Positions 7,585 through 16,960 of a DNA stretch of 64,000 bases are shown in pieces. This stretch comes from Variovorax sp. J22G73 (GTDB lineage: Bacteria > Pseudomonadota > Gammaproteobacteria > Burkholderiales > Burkholderiaceae_C). Numbering within the stretch: the stretch's first letter is position 1; every line of letters starts with the position of its first letter. The position numbers and the translations under genes are program-made. Under the pieces are notes generated by a model. The model saw only the letters and a list, made by a program, of their open reading frames with translations, was not told the DNA's origin and ran no database searches. The stretch is from assembly GCF_030317035.1 (NCBI RefSeq), contig NZ_JASZYK010000001.1:1612001-1676000 (forward strand), in the 5' to 3' direction.

Positions 7585-7960
7585 GTTCGGCGTAACCCGT
7601 GAGCGGGTCGTGCTTGCGCGCGAGCTGCCAGTCGGGCAGCAGGGCGACAAGAATCTCCGCCGTGGTGCGCACCACGCACCCCGGCGCCGCATGCCCCCCG
7701 AAGACGCGGCCTTCGCTGTTCGACACGCTGATGTGAATGTGCGACCCATCGGGCGACAGGCTCCCCGCCAGCGTGAGGATTTCGAGCTTTCCCTCGATGC
7801 GCGTCGGCGTCTCGGCGCCCGCGAAGCGCACGCTCGCCCCGTGCAGGCTGCCGATGCCCGACACCACGAACGCACCCTGCGCGCCGGCCTGCGTCAACGC
7901 GGCATCGAGCGCGGCGCGCAGGTCGTCGCCCGGGTTCAGCCGCAGCACCAGCGTCTGCAC
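7550..7960 (-). CDS. PPC/DUF296-domain protein
   Basis: Small protein of about 136 residues consisting of a single PPC (plants and prokaryotes conserved, DUF296) domain. The core reads LRLNPGDDLRAALDAAL, FVVSGIGSLHGASVRFAG, and IHISVSNSEGRVFGGHAAPGCVV. The GxGSL and GGH motifs are the domain signature. Bacterial stand-alone PPC proteins trimerise; their role is poorly defined. GTG at 7960 is preferred because it follows the pgm stop by 4 bp; an in-frame ATG at 8011 would overlap pgm by 47 bases. It is the third gene of the HAD-pgm-PPC set. The 3' end runs 35 bases into the convergent aldo/keto reductase gene. Confidence 0.7.
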   Translation of the reverse strand: MQTLVLRLNPGDDLRAALDAALTQAGAQGAFVVSGIGSLHGASVRFAGAETPTRIEGKLEILTLAGSLSPDGSHIHISVSNSEGRVFGGHAAPGCVVRTTAEILVALLPDWQLARKHDPLTGYAELSAVCRSGRTS

Positions 7961-7964
7961 GCGC

Positions 7965-9629
7965 TCAGGCGCCCGAGAGCGCCCCGTCGACCACGTGCTG
8001 CGCTTCTTCAAGAATGCGCGCCAGGTGCTCCTTGCCCTTGAAGCTCTCGCCGTAGATCTTGTAGATGTTCTCCGTACCCGAAGGCCGCGCCGCGAACCAG
8101 CCGTTTTCCGTCACGACCTTCACGCCGCCGATGGCCGCGCCGTTGCCGGGCGCGTGGCTCAGCACCTGGACGATCTTGTCGCCCGCGAGTTCGGTCGAGC
8201 CGATCTGCGCCGGCGACAGGCTGGACAGCTTCTTCTTCTGCTCGACCGTGGCCGCCGCGTCCACCCGGTCGGACACCGGCTGGCCCAGCGCCTGCGTCAG
8301 CTCGGCATAGCGCTCGCCCGGGTCGCGCCCGGTGCGCGCGGCGATCTCGGCCGAGAGCAGGGCGGGCACCATGCCGTCCTTGTCGGTGGTCCACACCGAG
8401 CCGTCGTGGCGCAGGAAGGTTGCGCCCGCACTCTCTTCGCCACCGAAGGCCAGCGAGGCATCGACCAGCCCGTCGACGAACCACTTGAAGCCCACCGGCA
8501 CCTCGTACAGCTTGCGGCCTAGCCGCGCGGCGACGCGGTCGATCATCTGGCTGCTGACCACCGTCTTGCCGACCGCCGCCTGCGCCGGCCATTGCGGGCG
8601 GTGCGTGTACAGGTAGTCGATCATCACGGCGAGGTAGCTGTTGGGCTGCATCAGCCCGCTGCTGCCCGCGACGATGCCGTGGCGGTCGTGGTCGGTGTCG
8701 CAGGCAAAGGCGATGCCGAAGCGGTCTTTCAGCGCGATCAGCTTGTGCATCGCGTCGGGGGAGGAAGGGTCCATGCGGATGCGGCCGTCCCAGTCGAGCG
8801 ACATGAAGCGGAAGGTCGGGTCGACCTCGCGGCTCAGCACGTTCAGGCGCGAGAGCTTGTAGCGCTCGGCAATGGCCGGCCAGTAGTTCACGCCCGCGCC
8901 GCCCAGCGGGTCGACGCCCAGGTCGACGGTGCCGCCGCGAATGGCGTCCATGTCGAGCACCTGGGCCAGGTCTTCGACGTAGGTGTTCAGGTAGTCGTGG
9001 CGGTGCGTGGTCGCGGCCTTCAGCGCCTGCGCGAGCGGCATGCGCTTCACGCCTTCGAGCTTGCCGGCCAGCATCTTGTTGGCCGCGGCCTCCACGGCGG
9101 AGGTGATGTCGGTGCCCGCCGGCCCGCCGTTGGGCGGGTTGTACTTGAAGCCGCCGCTCTCGGGCGGATTGTGCGAAGGCGTGATGACGATGCCGTCGGC
9201 CAGGCCCGTGGTGCGGCCGCGGTTGTAGACCAGGATGGCGTGCGACACGGCCGGCGTGGGCGTGTATTCGTCGTCCTTGGAGATCATCAGCTGCACGCCG
9301 TTGGCCGCCAGCACTTCGACCGCGCTGGCGAAGGCCGGCGTGGACAGCGCGTGCGTGTCGATGCCCAGGAACAGCGGGCCGTCGATGCCCTTCTGCTTGC
9401 GGTGGTCGCAGATGGCCTGGCTGATGGCCAGCACATGCCATTCGTTGAAGGCGTCGTCGAACGACGAGCCGCGGTGCCCCGAGGTGCCGAAGGCAACCCG
9501 CTGGCTGGCCACGGCGGGGTCGGGCCGGCCGGTGTAGTAGGCCGAGATCAGGCGCGGTACGTTGACCAGCAGGTCGAGCGGGGCGGGTTGGCCCGGCTGG
9601 GCCGCGAGGGGGGTGGAGGCTTGGCTCAT
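7965..9629 (-). CDS. pgm: Phosphoglucomutase (alpha-D-glucose-specific)
   Basis: Interconverts glucose-1-phosphate and glucose-6-phosphate. This links central metabolism to UDP-glucose, the substrate of the cellulose synthase encoded further right in the window. The product has 554 residues, close to the E. coli-type Pgm. Seen directly: [16 protein letters not shown] at the N-terminus, the phosphoserine loop [16 protein letters not shown] near residue 150, the metal-binding loop [13 protein letters not shown] near residue 310, and [12 protein letters not shown] for sugar binding. The C-terminal phosphate-binding loop is [13 protein letters not shown]. The start ATG at 9629 overlaps the stop of the HAD gene as ATGA. 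Confidence 0.95.
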   Translation of the reverse strand: MSQASTPLAAQPGQPAPLDLLVNVPRLISAYYTGRPDPAVASQRVAFGTSGHRGSSFDDAFNEWHVLAISQAICDHRKQKGIDGPLFLGIDTHALSTPAFASAVEVLAANGVQLMISKDDEYTPTPAVSHAILVYNRGRTTGLADGIVITPSHNPPESGGFKYNPPNGGPAGTDITSAVEAAANKMLAGKLEGVKRMPLAQALKAATTHRHDYLNTYVEDLAQVLDMDAIRGGTVDLGVDPLGGAGVNYWPAIAERYKLSRLNVLSREVDPTFRFMSLDWDGRIRMDPSSPDAMHKLIALKDRFGIAFACDTDHDRHGIVAGSSGLMQPNSYLAVMIDYLYTHRPQWPAQAAVGKTVVSSQMIDRVAARLGRKLYEVPVGFKWFVDGLVDASLAFGGEESAGATFLRHDGSVWTTDKDGMVPALLSAEIAARTGRDPGERYAELTQALGQPVSDRVDAAATVEQKKKLSSLSPAQIGSTELAGDKIVQVLSHAPGNGAAIGGVKVVTENGWFAARPSGTENIYKIYGESFKGKEHLARILEEAQHVVDGALSGA

Positions 9630-10318
9630 GTCGAAGGAAAGTCGAAGTTGATCAGGTCGCCGATGCGTTCGATGGTGATGTCGGCGGGGGCGTAGGCGGC
9701 AATGGCCTGCGCGTCCAGCGCATAGTGCCCTTGCCGCACGAAGACCGTCGTCAGACGCGGCCCCCAGATGGCCTTCATGGCCGAGAGGATGCGCAGCTTG
9801 TCGTCGATCATCACGTAGTGCTTGCCCGGATGGCACTGCTCGATGGTGTCGAGCATCTGCTCCTTGTGCACGTAGATGAGCACGCGGCCCTCGGTGGCCT
9901 CCCACAGGCCCGAGCGCTGCACCTTGCGCGGCTGGAACACCACGTCGCCGTCCGACAGGATCACCGTGGGCCCGTGGCGGCGCAGGTGCTTCAGCGCCTC
10001 CAGCGCGCCGGGGTAGAGCCGGTCGGCAAAGGGGTAGTCGATGAGAAAGCCCGACATCAGCAAGAGCCGCGAGTCGCTCATGCCGCGGCGGCTTTCCTCG
10101 GCGCGGTAGCGCTGCAGCGCGCCCAGGTAGTCGACGTAGCCGAGCTCGCTGCGCAGTTGCTCGAAGGCGGTCCAGTAGCGGTTGGCGCTGTCGGCGCCGA
10201 AGGTCGCTTCGAGGTGCGCGCGAAGGTCGGCGATGACGCGGTCGTTGTCGAGCAGGGTGTTGTCGACGTCGACCAGGAACACGGTGGAAGCAATGGACGA
10301 GGGTTGCTGCTGGGTCAT
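9626..10318 (-). CDS. HAD-superfamily hydrolase
   Basis: Soluble phosphatase-like protein of 230 residues. HAD motif I is [11 protein letters not shown] with both catalytic aspartates. Motif II lies in [15 protein letters not shown], and motif III/IV is the [15 protein letters not shown] segment. An alpha-helical cap follows motif I. The start is ATG at 10318, since upstream sequence has no conserved residues. The stop overlaps pgm by 4 bp, so this is the first gene of a coupled HAD-pgm-PPC unit. It is likely a sugar-phosphate phosphatase or related activity, but the substrate cannot be assigned. Confidence 0.82.
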   Translation of the reverse strand: MTQQQPSSIASTVFLVDVDNTLLDNDRVIADLRAHLEATFGADSANRYWTAFEQLRSELGYVDYLGALQRYRAEESRRGMSDSRLLLMSGFLIDYPFADRLYPGALEALKHLRRHGPTVILSDGDVVFQPRKVQRSGLWEATEGRVLIYVHKEQMLDTIEQCHPGKHYVMIDDKLRILSAMKAIWGPRLTTVFVRQGHYALDAQAIAAYAPADITIERIGDLINFDFPST

Positions 10319-10530
10319 GGACAGTGCAAGAAGGGGAGCTGCAAGCTCGGGTGTGACCCGGGCCAAGGACCCGGATGCGAACTTCGGTTTCAGCATACGC
10401 CTCGAACGTGGCACCCGGCCGCCGCGGCGTGAATTAGTTGATGCTTTGCAGCCCCGCGGCGTAAGCTGCGCCGCGAGACCGCGCCCTGACCTGACTAAGC
10501 TTCAGGCCTCTTTCAAGGAGCGAGACACAC

Positions 10531-10920
10531 ATGCACGTGACGAACGGCCGAAGCCCGGCCAGCCTGCCGATACCGGCCTTGCCGGTCATGCCGGCCCTGT
10601 CGGCCCTGGCGATGGCCCTGGCCATCGCCTTTCTTGCCGCCGGTTGCCAGTCGCCCCCGACGGACCGGCCGCTGACCTCCGAAGTGCCCGAGCCACCGAG
10701 CTTTGCCACGCCGCCCGACAGCTGCAGGGCGGCCGAAGCGCGTTTCGGGCTTGGGCTGCGCGCGACTCCGCAGCTGCTCGACGAAATGCGCCAGCGCACG
10801 GGTGCCCGCGTCGGTCGCACCGTGCTGGCCACCGACAGCGCCGATCCCGCGCAGGACATGACCCGGCTCAACGTGCAGGTCGAGCCCTCGGGCCGGGTCG
10901 TCGGGGCGTACTGCGGCTAG
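10531..10920 (+). CDS. I78-family peptidase-inhibitor-like lipoprotein
   Basis: Small exported lipoprotein of 129 residues. A hydrophobic signal helix ends in the lipobox LAAGC at about residues 35-39. A short Pro-rich linker leads to an I78-type domain, in which CRAAEARFGLGLRATPQL and the terminal RLNVQVEPSGRVVGAYCG match the family, including the two cysteines that bracket the domain. I78 proteins resemble serine-protease inhibitors of the potato-inhibitor fold; many are uncharacterised periplasmic proteins. The upstream 212 bases between it and the divergent HAD gene hold no other gene that I can support. Confidence 0.72.
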   Translation: MHVTNGRSPASLPIPALPVMPALSALAMALAIAFLAAGCQSPPTDRPLTSEVPEPPSFATPPDSCRAAEARFGLGLRATPQLLDEMRQRTGARVGRTVLATDSADPAQDMTRLNVQVEPSGRVVGAYCG

Positions 10921-10939
10921 GCGCGCGGGTGCGCCGGGC

Positions 10940-10955
10940 CCTGCATGCATGCAGG
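10940..10955. promoter_or_regulatory. 16-bp perfect palindrome upstream of the GGDEF-EAL gene
   Basis: CCTGCATGCATGCAGG is a perfect uninterrupted 16-bp palindrome in the 138-bp gap between the I78 lipoprotein gene and the GGDEF-EAL gene. It could be a dimeric regulator's operator or the remnant of an mRNA hairpin. It lacks a T-run, so it is not a normal terminator. Confidence 0.35.
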
Positions 10956-11058
10956 AGTGTTGTGCGCACACCGCGTCTGTAACAATTCCGGGGCGCAAAG
11001 CGCGGAAAAGGCCCAATTGGGAGAACAATAGCTCGCGACTTTCCGGAGCCACAGTCTT

Positions 11059-12426
11059 TTGTCGAACACGCAAACCCCAGTCTCATTGCCGTCCCATTAC
11101 GACGGTTCGGCACGCCTCCCGCCGGACGAGGTGCTGCGCCCGCTGATGGCCGACTGGGCCCGCTCGGGAAAGCGCCTGGCGGCCGTTTGCTACATCGACG
11201 TCGATCGCTTCGCCGAGCTCAACGACCGCCTGGGCATGGTCGCCGGCAATGCCGCCCTCGAAGAGGTGGCCCGCCGCGTCAAAGCCCAGTTGCCGCGCGA
11301 GAGCGTGATGGCCCGCGTGGGCGGCGACGAGTTCGCGGCCGTGTTCGCCGGCCTGGGCACCTCGCAGTGCGCGCAGGTGCTCGAACGCATCCAGACCTCC
11401 CTGGCCGAGCCCTGGATGTGGCGCGACCAGCCCGCCAGCCTCGACGCCAGCATCGGCGCCATGATGCTCGACAGCAACGGCCCGCCGCCCGAGACCGCGT
11501 TGCGCCAGGCGCAGCACGCGGCCTTCTTCGCCAAGCGCGCGGCCGATGGCAAGGTGCACTACTTCGACGCCCCGCAGGCCCGCGCCGACGAGCAGATCGT
11601 GCGCGAGCGCCAGCGCATCCAGGAAGGGCTGCTGCAAGGCGAGTTCTTCCTGGTCTACCAGCCCAAGGTCGACATGCAGCGCGGCGTGGTGGTCGGTGTG
11701 GAGGCGCTCATTCGCTGGCAGCACCCCGAGCGCGGCCTGCTGCCCCCCATCCAGTTCGTGCCGCTTATCGAGGACGACGCGCTCGTCGAGCAGGTCGGCG
11801 ACTGGGCCATCGCCACGGCCTTGTGGCAGGCGCACCAGTGGCGCCTGGCGGGCCTGGAGATTTCGGTGAGCGTGAACGTGGCGCCGCGCCACATGATGCG
11901 CTGGGACTTCGTCGACCGGCTGGCACGCCACCTGTCGCAGTTTCCCAAGCTGGGCGCCGGCATGCTCGAGCTGGAAATCCTGGAGACCACGGCCATCAGC
12001 CAGTTCGCCAACGTGGCGCTGTTCGTGGAGGCCTGCAAGGCGCTGGGCGTGGCGGTGACCATCGACGACTTCGGCACCGGCTACTCGTCGCTGACCTACC
12101 TGCGCCAGCTGCCGGTGTCGGCGGTGAAGATCGACCAGTCCTTCGTGCGCGGCATGCTCGACAACGAGCAGGACCGCGCCATCGTGCAGGGCATCCTGGC
12201 GCTGCTGAACGCGCTCGGCCTCACCGCGGTGGCCGAGGGCGTGGAAACCGTGAAGGTGGGCGAGGCGCTGCTGGCCATGGGCTGCACGCTGGCCCAGGGC
12301 TACGGCATCGCCATGCCGATGGCGGCCAAGGACATGGTGCAGTGGGTGGCGCAGTTCGAGCAGGCGCCGCTGTGGGGCACCGACGCGCCGGTCGGCGCGC
12401 TGGCCCCGCCCGCTGCCGCGGGCTGA
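11059..12426 (+). CDS. GGDEF-EAL protein (bifunctional or phosphodiesterase, c-di-GMP turnover)
   Basis: Soluble 455-residue protein with a GGDEF domain (about 35-175) and an EAL domain (about 190-440), and no membrane helix or sensor domain. The GGDEF motif is intact (ARVGGDEFAAVF), but the RxxD inhibitory site five residues before it is absent (RESV in its place). The EAL domain keeps GVEALIRW, SVNVAPRH, LELEILETT, IDDFGTGYSS, AVKIDQSF, AEGVET and the final Gln (LAQGYG), so c-di-GMP hydrolysis is expected. The start is TTG 11059, with GGAG about 10 bases upstream. It converges on the cellulose operon, whose BcsA is c-di-GMP-activated. A plausible job is lowering the c-di-GMP that switches cellulose synthesis on. 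Confidence 0.88.
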   Translation: MSNTQTPVSLPSHYDGSARLPPDEVLRPLMADWARSGKRLAAVCYIDVDRFAELNDRLGMVAGNAALEEVARRVKAQLPRESVMARVGGDEFAAVFAGLGTSQCAQVLERIQTSLAEPWMWRDQPASLDASIGAMMLDSNGPPPETALRQAQHAAFFAKRAADGKVHYFDAPQARADEQIVRERQRIQEGLLQGEFFLVYQPKVDMQRGVVVGVEALIRWQHPERGLLPPIQFVPLIEDDALVEQVGDWAIATALWQAHQWRLAGLEISVSVNVAPRHMMRWDFVDRLARHLSQFPKLGAGMLELEILETTAISQFANVALFVEACKALGVAVTIDDFGTGYSSLTYLRQLPVSAVKIDQSFVRGMLDNEQDRAIVQGILALLNALGLTAVAEGVETVKVGEALLAMGCTLAQGYGIAMPMAAKDMVQWVAQFEQAPLWGTDAPVGALAPPAAAG

Positions 12427-12456
12427 CGCTGACCCGCTGCCGCGGGCTGAGGCTGT
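12409..12456. repeat. 24-bp tandem duplication across the GGDEF-EAL stop codon
   Basis: Two adjacent 24-bp copies (12409-12432 and 12433-12456) differ at two positions. Each contains the inverted repeat CCCGC-TGCC-GCGGG. The first copy spans the stop codon, so the duplication lies half in and half out of the gene. The tandem hairpins might act as a weak 3' end for the transcript; no T-run follows. Confidence 0.55.
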
Positions 12457-12511
12457 TGCGGTCCTGGCCTGAAAGCAGCACCAAGGCCAGGGCCGAAGCC
12501 CCGGCTCCCCA

Positions 12512-15500
12512 TCAGAGCAGCGGCGTGTACGGCGAAGTCATCGGGTTCAGCGTGGCCCCGCTGCCACCGTAGCCCGGCGCGCCGATGGTGCTGGAACCGC
12601 CGAACACATAGCGCAGGTACAGCGCGCCAGTGAACTGGCGGTAGTTCTGCGCGTTGTTGAAGCCCAGCGCGCCACCCAGGAACATCTTCGGCGCCAGCTG
12701 GTACTCGACCACCGCGGCCAGGTTGTACGAGAGGCCGGTCTTCGAGCTGCTGGCGTACATGTTGTTGTAGACCGTGCTGCTCAAGCCCAGCCCCAGCGCC
12801 GCGGCGGCCGCGCGTGCGGCGTCGCCGTTGCGGCTGGAGTCGGTCGGGAAGTAGGGCGACGACTTCTGCGTGAACGACTGCACGCCCAGCGACGCGTTCA
12901 GGCGCCACGAGAGCCGGTCGGCACGGCCGGTCCAGTCGACCGGGAAGGCCACGCTCACGAAACTCTGCGGGCTGAAGTAGCCGCCTTGCCCGTAGGTGTA
13001 GTAGCTCAGGTTCTTGTCGTAGCCCATCAGGCCGATGTTCATGCCCAGCGTGAGCTTGGAGCTGGCGCTGTTCATCAGGTGCAGGTAGGCGCCGCCGCCG
13101 GTCTCGAAGCGCGAGTTGCTGGCCACGTTCTTGCCCGTGATGCCGTGCGCCGACAGGTAGCTGTACACGCCGTAGGTGCCGTCGTCGTAGCCCAGGTCGC
13201 CGCGCGCGCCGGTGGCGACCACGCCGCCCCAGCGCTCGCCGGTGCGCTCGTCCTTGGCGCCCGCGAACGACAGCACGCTGTCGGTCACCGCGCGGCGCGA
13301 CAGGTCGGCCTTGTAGTTCCACGAGTCGCCGAAGCTGCCCTTGAAGGTGACGTTGCCGACCACGTTGGTGGTGCGGAAGCCCAGTGGCGTGGTGCCGATG
13401 CCCGCGTCGAAGTTCTTGCCTTCGTAGCCGACGTTCAGGCCGACGCCGCTGGCGTTCTGCTGGTTGGTTTCCCTGCCGCTTTGCAGCGCGTTCAGGGCCG
13501 CGGCCGGGCCACCGCCGAAGCGGCTGCCGGTGGGGTAGTCGCTGGCGGGCGTGCCGGCGTCGAGCACCGTGGGCGTCACGCCGACGACGATCTTGCCTTC
13601 GCCCACCGGGAAGCGGGCCTGCACGGGCAGCTGGAAGTCCGAAAGGCGGCTCAGGCCGGCCTCGCCCGCGCGGTTGCGGTAGATGGTGCCGGCGGTCAGG
13701 CTGATGGCGCGTTGCGACTCCAGGTCTTGCAGCTCCGACACCAGCGGGTTGGCCGGCGCCGCGCGCAGCGGCGAGTTCCAGCTGGGTTCCTGGCGCGGCG
13801 TGTTGGCCTGCGCATAGGCGGCGTTCGCCTGCGGGTAGGCCGGGTAGCTCGGGTAGGCGCCACCTTGGGGCTGGGCCTGCGGGATGTAGACCGGCGCCAC
13901 TTGCTGCGTGCCCGGCACCGGGTACTGCTGCATGGGCTGCATCGAAGGCGCCACGTAGGCAGAAGCCTGCGGCACGTTGCCGTTCGCGTTGTTGCGTGCG
14001 GTGCGCGTGGTGCCCTTGGCGGTGGCCGCGCGGCCCTTGGCGTTGGTGGCCGTGCCGGTCGAACCCCAAGGCAGGGCGCCCGGCGGGTAGGCATTCGGCG
14101 CACCCGCCACGGGGTAGGCAGGGTAGCCCTGCGGGGCGGCAGGGTAGCCCGCCGCGGGATAGCCCGCCGCCGGGTAAGCCTGGGCCTGCGCATAGACAGG
14201 CGCCGCGCCCGCCGCGCCGGGATACGACACCGGCTGCATGCGCGCCTGCTGCGCGAAGGGGTTGCCGTTGGCAGGCGGATAGCCCGTGGGCACGGCCGCG
14301 CCCGGCGCGCCGCTGCCGGTCATGCCGGCGAACGGGTTGCCGCCGCCCATCTGCACCGGCGCGCCGCCGGGTGCGAAGCCGCCGGAGGCGACCTGGCGCT
14401 CGGCGTCCACCGCCGCGCGCAGGTACTGCTCGGCCTTGCGGCTGTCGCCGGCGTTGCGGTACACGCGCCCGGCCGCGGCCAGCACGCGCGACTGGTCGGG
14501 CGCCTGCTTCAGCGCGGCCATCACGTAGTTCTCGGCCTCGCTGTGCTCGCGCTGGGCGCTGGCACTGGCGGCGGCCGCCAGCAGCGTGTCGAGGTCGGTC
14601 GGGTTGCGCTGCAGGATGCGCTGGTACAGCGCCAGCGCCTGGGTCTCGTCTCGCGCGGCGGAGTACATGCGCGCCAGCGCGCCCATGGCCTGCGGGTCGT
14701 TCGGGCGTTCGGCCAGCACCGGGGCCATCGCGTTGTAGGCGGCCTCCAGGTTGCCGGCCTCGCGCAGCGCGTCGGCCTGGCGCAGCGCGAAGGCCACGCG
14801 CAGGCTGTCGAAGTCGTTGCGCTGGCTGGCCGTCATGTTCACGCTGGCCAGCTGGCGCAGCACGGCGGACAGCTCGATGTCCTGCTTGGTCTTCAGCAGC
14901 ACCGACGCGTACAGCAACCGGTCGCTGATGCTCGGCGTGGGCGAGCGCGCGAGCAGCTGGCGGCTCATGGCCAGCGCGCGCGGCGCATCGCCGATCTCGG
15001 CGTAGGCGCCGGCAAGCTGGCCCCACAGCTCGGCCGGCATGTCGGTGCTGAGCGCCGACTCGGCCTGCGCCAGCACGCCGCGGGCGGCGTCGACCTGGCC
15101 TTGTCGGGCCAGCGCCAGCGCGCGCGCGGCCTGCGACTGCGCCCACAGGCGGCGTTGCAGGCCGGCCATGTCGCGCGTGCGCGAGGCGGCCGGAATGCGT
15201 TCGAGGTACTGGATGCCCGCGGCCGCGTCGCCCGTCTCGGAGGCGAGCAGGGCGCTGGCGTAGAGCGCGTCGGGCATGTCGGGCTGCGACATCAGCAGCC
15301 CTTCCATCACGCCGCGCGCCTCGGACACCATGCCCTGCTTGCGGTAGATGTTCGCCAGGTCCAGGCGCACCCAGGGGCTGTCGGGCGCGGCGAGCATGGC
15401 GTCTTCGAGCGTGCGCTGCGCGCCGGGCGCGTCACCCGCGTCGGCCTGCTGGCGCGCGCGGTTGCGCGCCTGCTCGACCTGGATGTCGCGCAGGCCGCCC

Positions 15501-16960
15501 AGCTGCGTGGCCTGCTCGGGCGTGAGCTGGCGCGCGAGCGCCAGGGCCTGGTCGGGGCGGCCGGTCTGGCCGTACACCGAGATCAGGCCGCGCAGCGCCT
15601 GCGTGTTCTGGGGCTTGCTTTCGAGCACGCGCTTGTAGCCCTGCTCGGCCTGGGCGAAGTCGCCGGCGGCGGCGCGCAGGTCGGCCAGCGCGTTCTGGCC
15701 CACGGGCTCGCGCCCGTCGATGCGCACGGCGCGCTCGTACAGCGCCTGCGCACCGCGCAGGTCGTTCTTGCCCTGGGCGGCGCGGGCCTGCCCGATGAGC
15801 GTCCAGTAGGTGGCGCTTTGCAGTGCCGAATTCCACTTGCTGCCGCCGGCGCGCACCGCGCGCTCCAGGAAGTCCTGCGCTTCCGAAAAGCGCTCCTGTC
15901 GCAGCCGCACCAGGCCCAGGCCGCCCAGGGCCTCGCTGTCGTCGGCCTTGGCGCGCAGCGCCGCCTGGAAGCGTTGCTCGGCGGTGCTCGCGTCGCCGCG
16001 CTCCAGCGCCTTGAAGCCTTCGCCCAGCGGTGCATCGGGCGAGTTCGCCGCGGCGGTCTTGGCGGCGGTCAGGGTTTCGAGCCGCGCGCTGACAGCTGCG
16101 TCGGCCTGGTTGTTGGCCAGGTAGTCTTGGTAAAGCGGCACGTCGGGCTGGCGTGCGTCCAGCCAGATCAGCGCCTGGCGCCAGGCCGCGCGCGCGGCAC
16201 CGGCCACGGCGGGCTGCTTGGTCAGCTCGACCAGCTCGCGAATGCCCGCGCGGCGCGTGGGCTCGCTGTAGGTCTTCTGCTGCGCCAGCGCGAGGCGGTA
16301 GTTGGCGTTCTCGGGGTGGTCCTTCACCAGCTGCTCGAGGCCCTTGCGGCCTTCGTCCGCGCCTTGCGGCGTGCTGGCCAGCACCTGGTAGTACTCCAGC
16401 GCCAGCGCGTCGGGCGGCGGGCGGTTGTCGAACTGGCTGCGGTACAGCTCCACGGCCTCGGCCGAGCGGCCGGCGCGCGCGGCGGCGCGGGCGCGCTGCA
16501 GCGTGCTTTGCTGGCCGGCCGGCTGCTGCGACTGCTGCTGCAGCCGGGCCAGGCGGGGGTCGTTCGGGTTCGCGGTGCGCAGGCGGGCGATCCAGCTGCG
16601 GGCGGCGTCGGCGTTGCTGCGCGACAGCTCGACCTGCGCCATGCCGTACATCGCGTCGGTGGAGCGCGGGTCGACGGTGAGCAGCTTCTTCCAGCTTTCT
16701 TCGGCGAGGTCGGCGCGGCCCTGCGTCTGCCAGTAGTTGCCTTGCTCGACCAGCGCGGCGGTGGCGTCGGCCTGCGCGTGGGCGGGGTTGGCCGTGCACA
16801 GCGCGGCGAGCATGCCGAGGCAGGCCATCCATTGCTGGGACTGCGACGACAGACGCCCCGGCGTGCGGGGCGTATGGGGCGTTGCAAGCGCCGTGGTCGT
16901 TGCGGGCAATGCGACTGAAGAGCGACGCTGTGGCTTCAAGCCGGTCGATTGGGACGGCAT
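12512..16960 (-). CDS. bcsC: Cellulose synthase outer-membrane subunit BcsC (TPR + beta-barrel)
   Basis: Exports the cellulose chain through the outer membrane. It has 1482 residues, well above the ~1150 of the E. coli protein. An unusually long basic/Thr-rich leader (about 44 residues) precedes the hydrophobic core MACLGMLAALC and a cleavage site after AHA. TPR repeats then fill about residues 70-860. A low-complexity Pro/Ala/Tyr/Gly-rich stretch follows (about 880-1060, repeated GYPAAGYPAA units). The BCSC_C outer-membrane barrel runs from about 1060 to the end. ATG 16960 is chosen because GGAG lies 6 bases upstream; ATG 16972 is an alternative. It is the last gene of the bcs operon and overlaps bcsZ by 25 bases. 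The linker is unusual; the family call is firm. Confidence 0.94.
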   Translation of the reverse strand: MPSQSTGLKPQRRSSVALPATTTALATPHTPRTPGRLSSQSQQWMACLGMLAALCTANPAHAQADATAALVEQGNYWQTQGRADLAEESWKKLLTVDPRSTDAMYGMAQVELSRSNADAARSWIARLRTANPNDPRLARLQQQSQQPAGQQSTLQRARAAARAGRSAEAVELYRSQFDNRPPPDALALEYYQVLASTPQGADEGRKGLEQLVKDHPENANYRLALAQQKTYSEPTRRAGIRELVELTKQPAVAGAARAAWRQALIWLDARQPDVPLYQDYLANNQADAAVSARLETLTAAKTAAANSPDAPLGEGFKALERGDASTAEQRFQAALRAKADDSEALGGLGLVRLRQERFSEAQDFLERAVRAGGSKWNSALQSATYWTLIGQARAAQGKNDLRGAQALYERAVRIDGREPVGQNALADLRAAAGDFAQAEQGYKRVLESKPQNTQALRGLISVYGQTGRPDQALALARQLTPEQATQLGGLRDIQVEQARNRARQQADAGDAPGAQRTLEDAMLAAPDSPWVRLDLANIYRKQGMVSEARGVMEGLLMSQPDMPDALYASALLASETGDAAAGIQYLERIPAASRTRDMAGLQRRLWAQSQAARALALARQGQVDAARGVLAQAESALSTDMPAELWGQLAGAYAEIGDAPRALAMSRQLLARSPTPSISDRLLYASVLLKTKQDIELSAVLRQLASVNMTASQRNDFDSLRVAFALRQADALREAGNLEAAYNAMAPVLAERPNDPQAMGALARMYSAARDETQALALYQRILQRNPTDLDTLLAAAASASAQREHSEAENYVMAALKQAPDQSRVLAAAGRVYRNAGDSRKAEQYLRAAVDAERQVASGGFAPGGAPVQMGGGNPFAGMTGSGAPGAAVPTGYPPANGNPFAQQARMQPVSYPGAAGAAPVYAQAQAYPAAGYPAAGYPAAPQGYPAYPVAGAPNAYPPGALPWGSTGTATNAKGRAATAKGTTRTARNNANGNVPQASAYVAPSMQPMQQYPVPGTQQVAPVYIPQAQPQGGAYPSYPAYPQANAAYAQANTPRQEPSWNSPLRAAPANPLVSELQDLESQRAISLTAGTIYRNRAGEAGLSRLSDFQLPVQARFPVGEGKIVVGVTPTVLDAGTPASDYPTGSRFGGGPAAALNALQSGRETNQQNASGVGLNVGYEGKNFDAGIGTTPLGFRTTNVVGNVTFKGSFGDSWNYKADLSRRAVTDSVLSFAGAKDERTGERWGGVVATGARGDLGYDDGTYGVYSYLSAHGITGKNVASNSRFETGGGAYLHLMNSASSKLTLGMNIGLMGYDKNLSYYTYGQGGYFSPQSFVSVAFPVDWTGRADRLSWRLNASLGVQSFTQKSSPYFPTDSSRNGDAARAAAAALGLGLSSTVYNNMYASSSKTGLSYNLAAVVEYQLAPKMFLGGALGFNNAQNYRQFTGALYLRYVFGGSSTIGAPGYGGSGATLNPMTSPYTPLL

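Noticed and set aside
12986..16918. Long open frame antisense to bcsC
   Set aside because: Same artefact of codon bias. The minus-strand product has TPR repeats and a barrel; the plus-strand product is Arg/Gly/Ala-rich with no motif.
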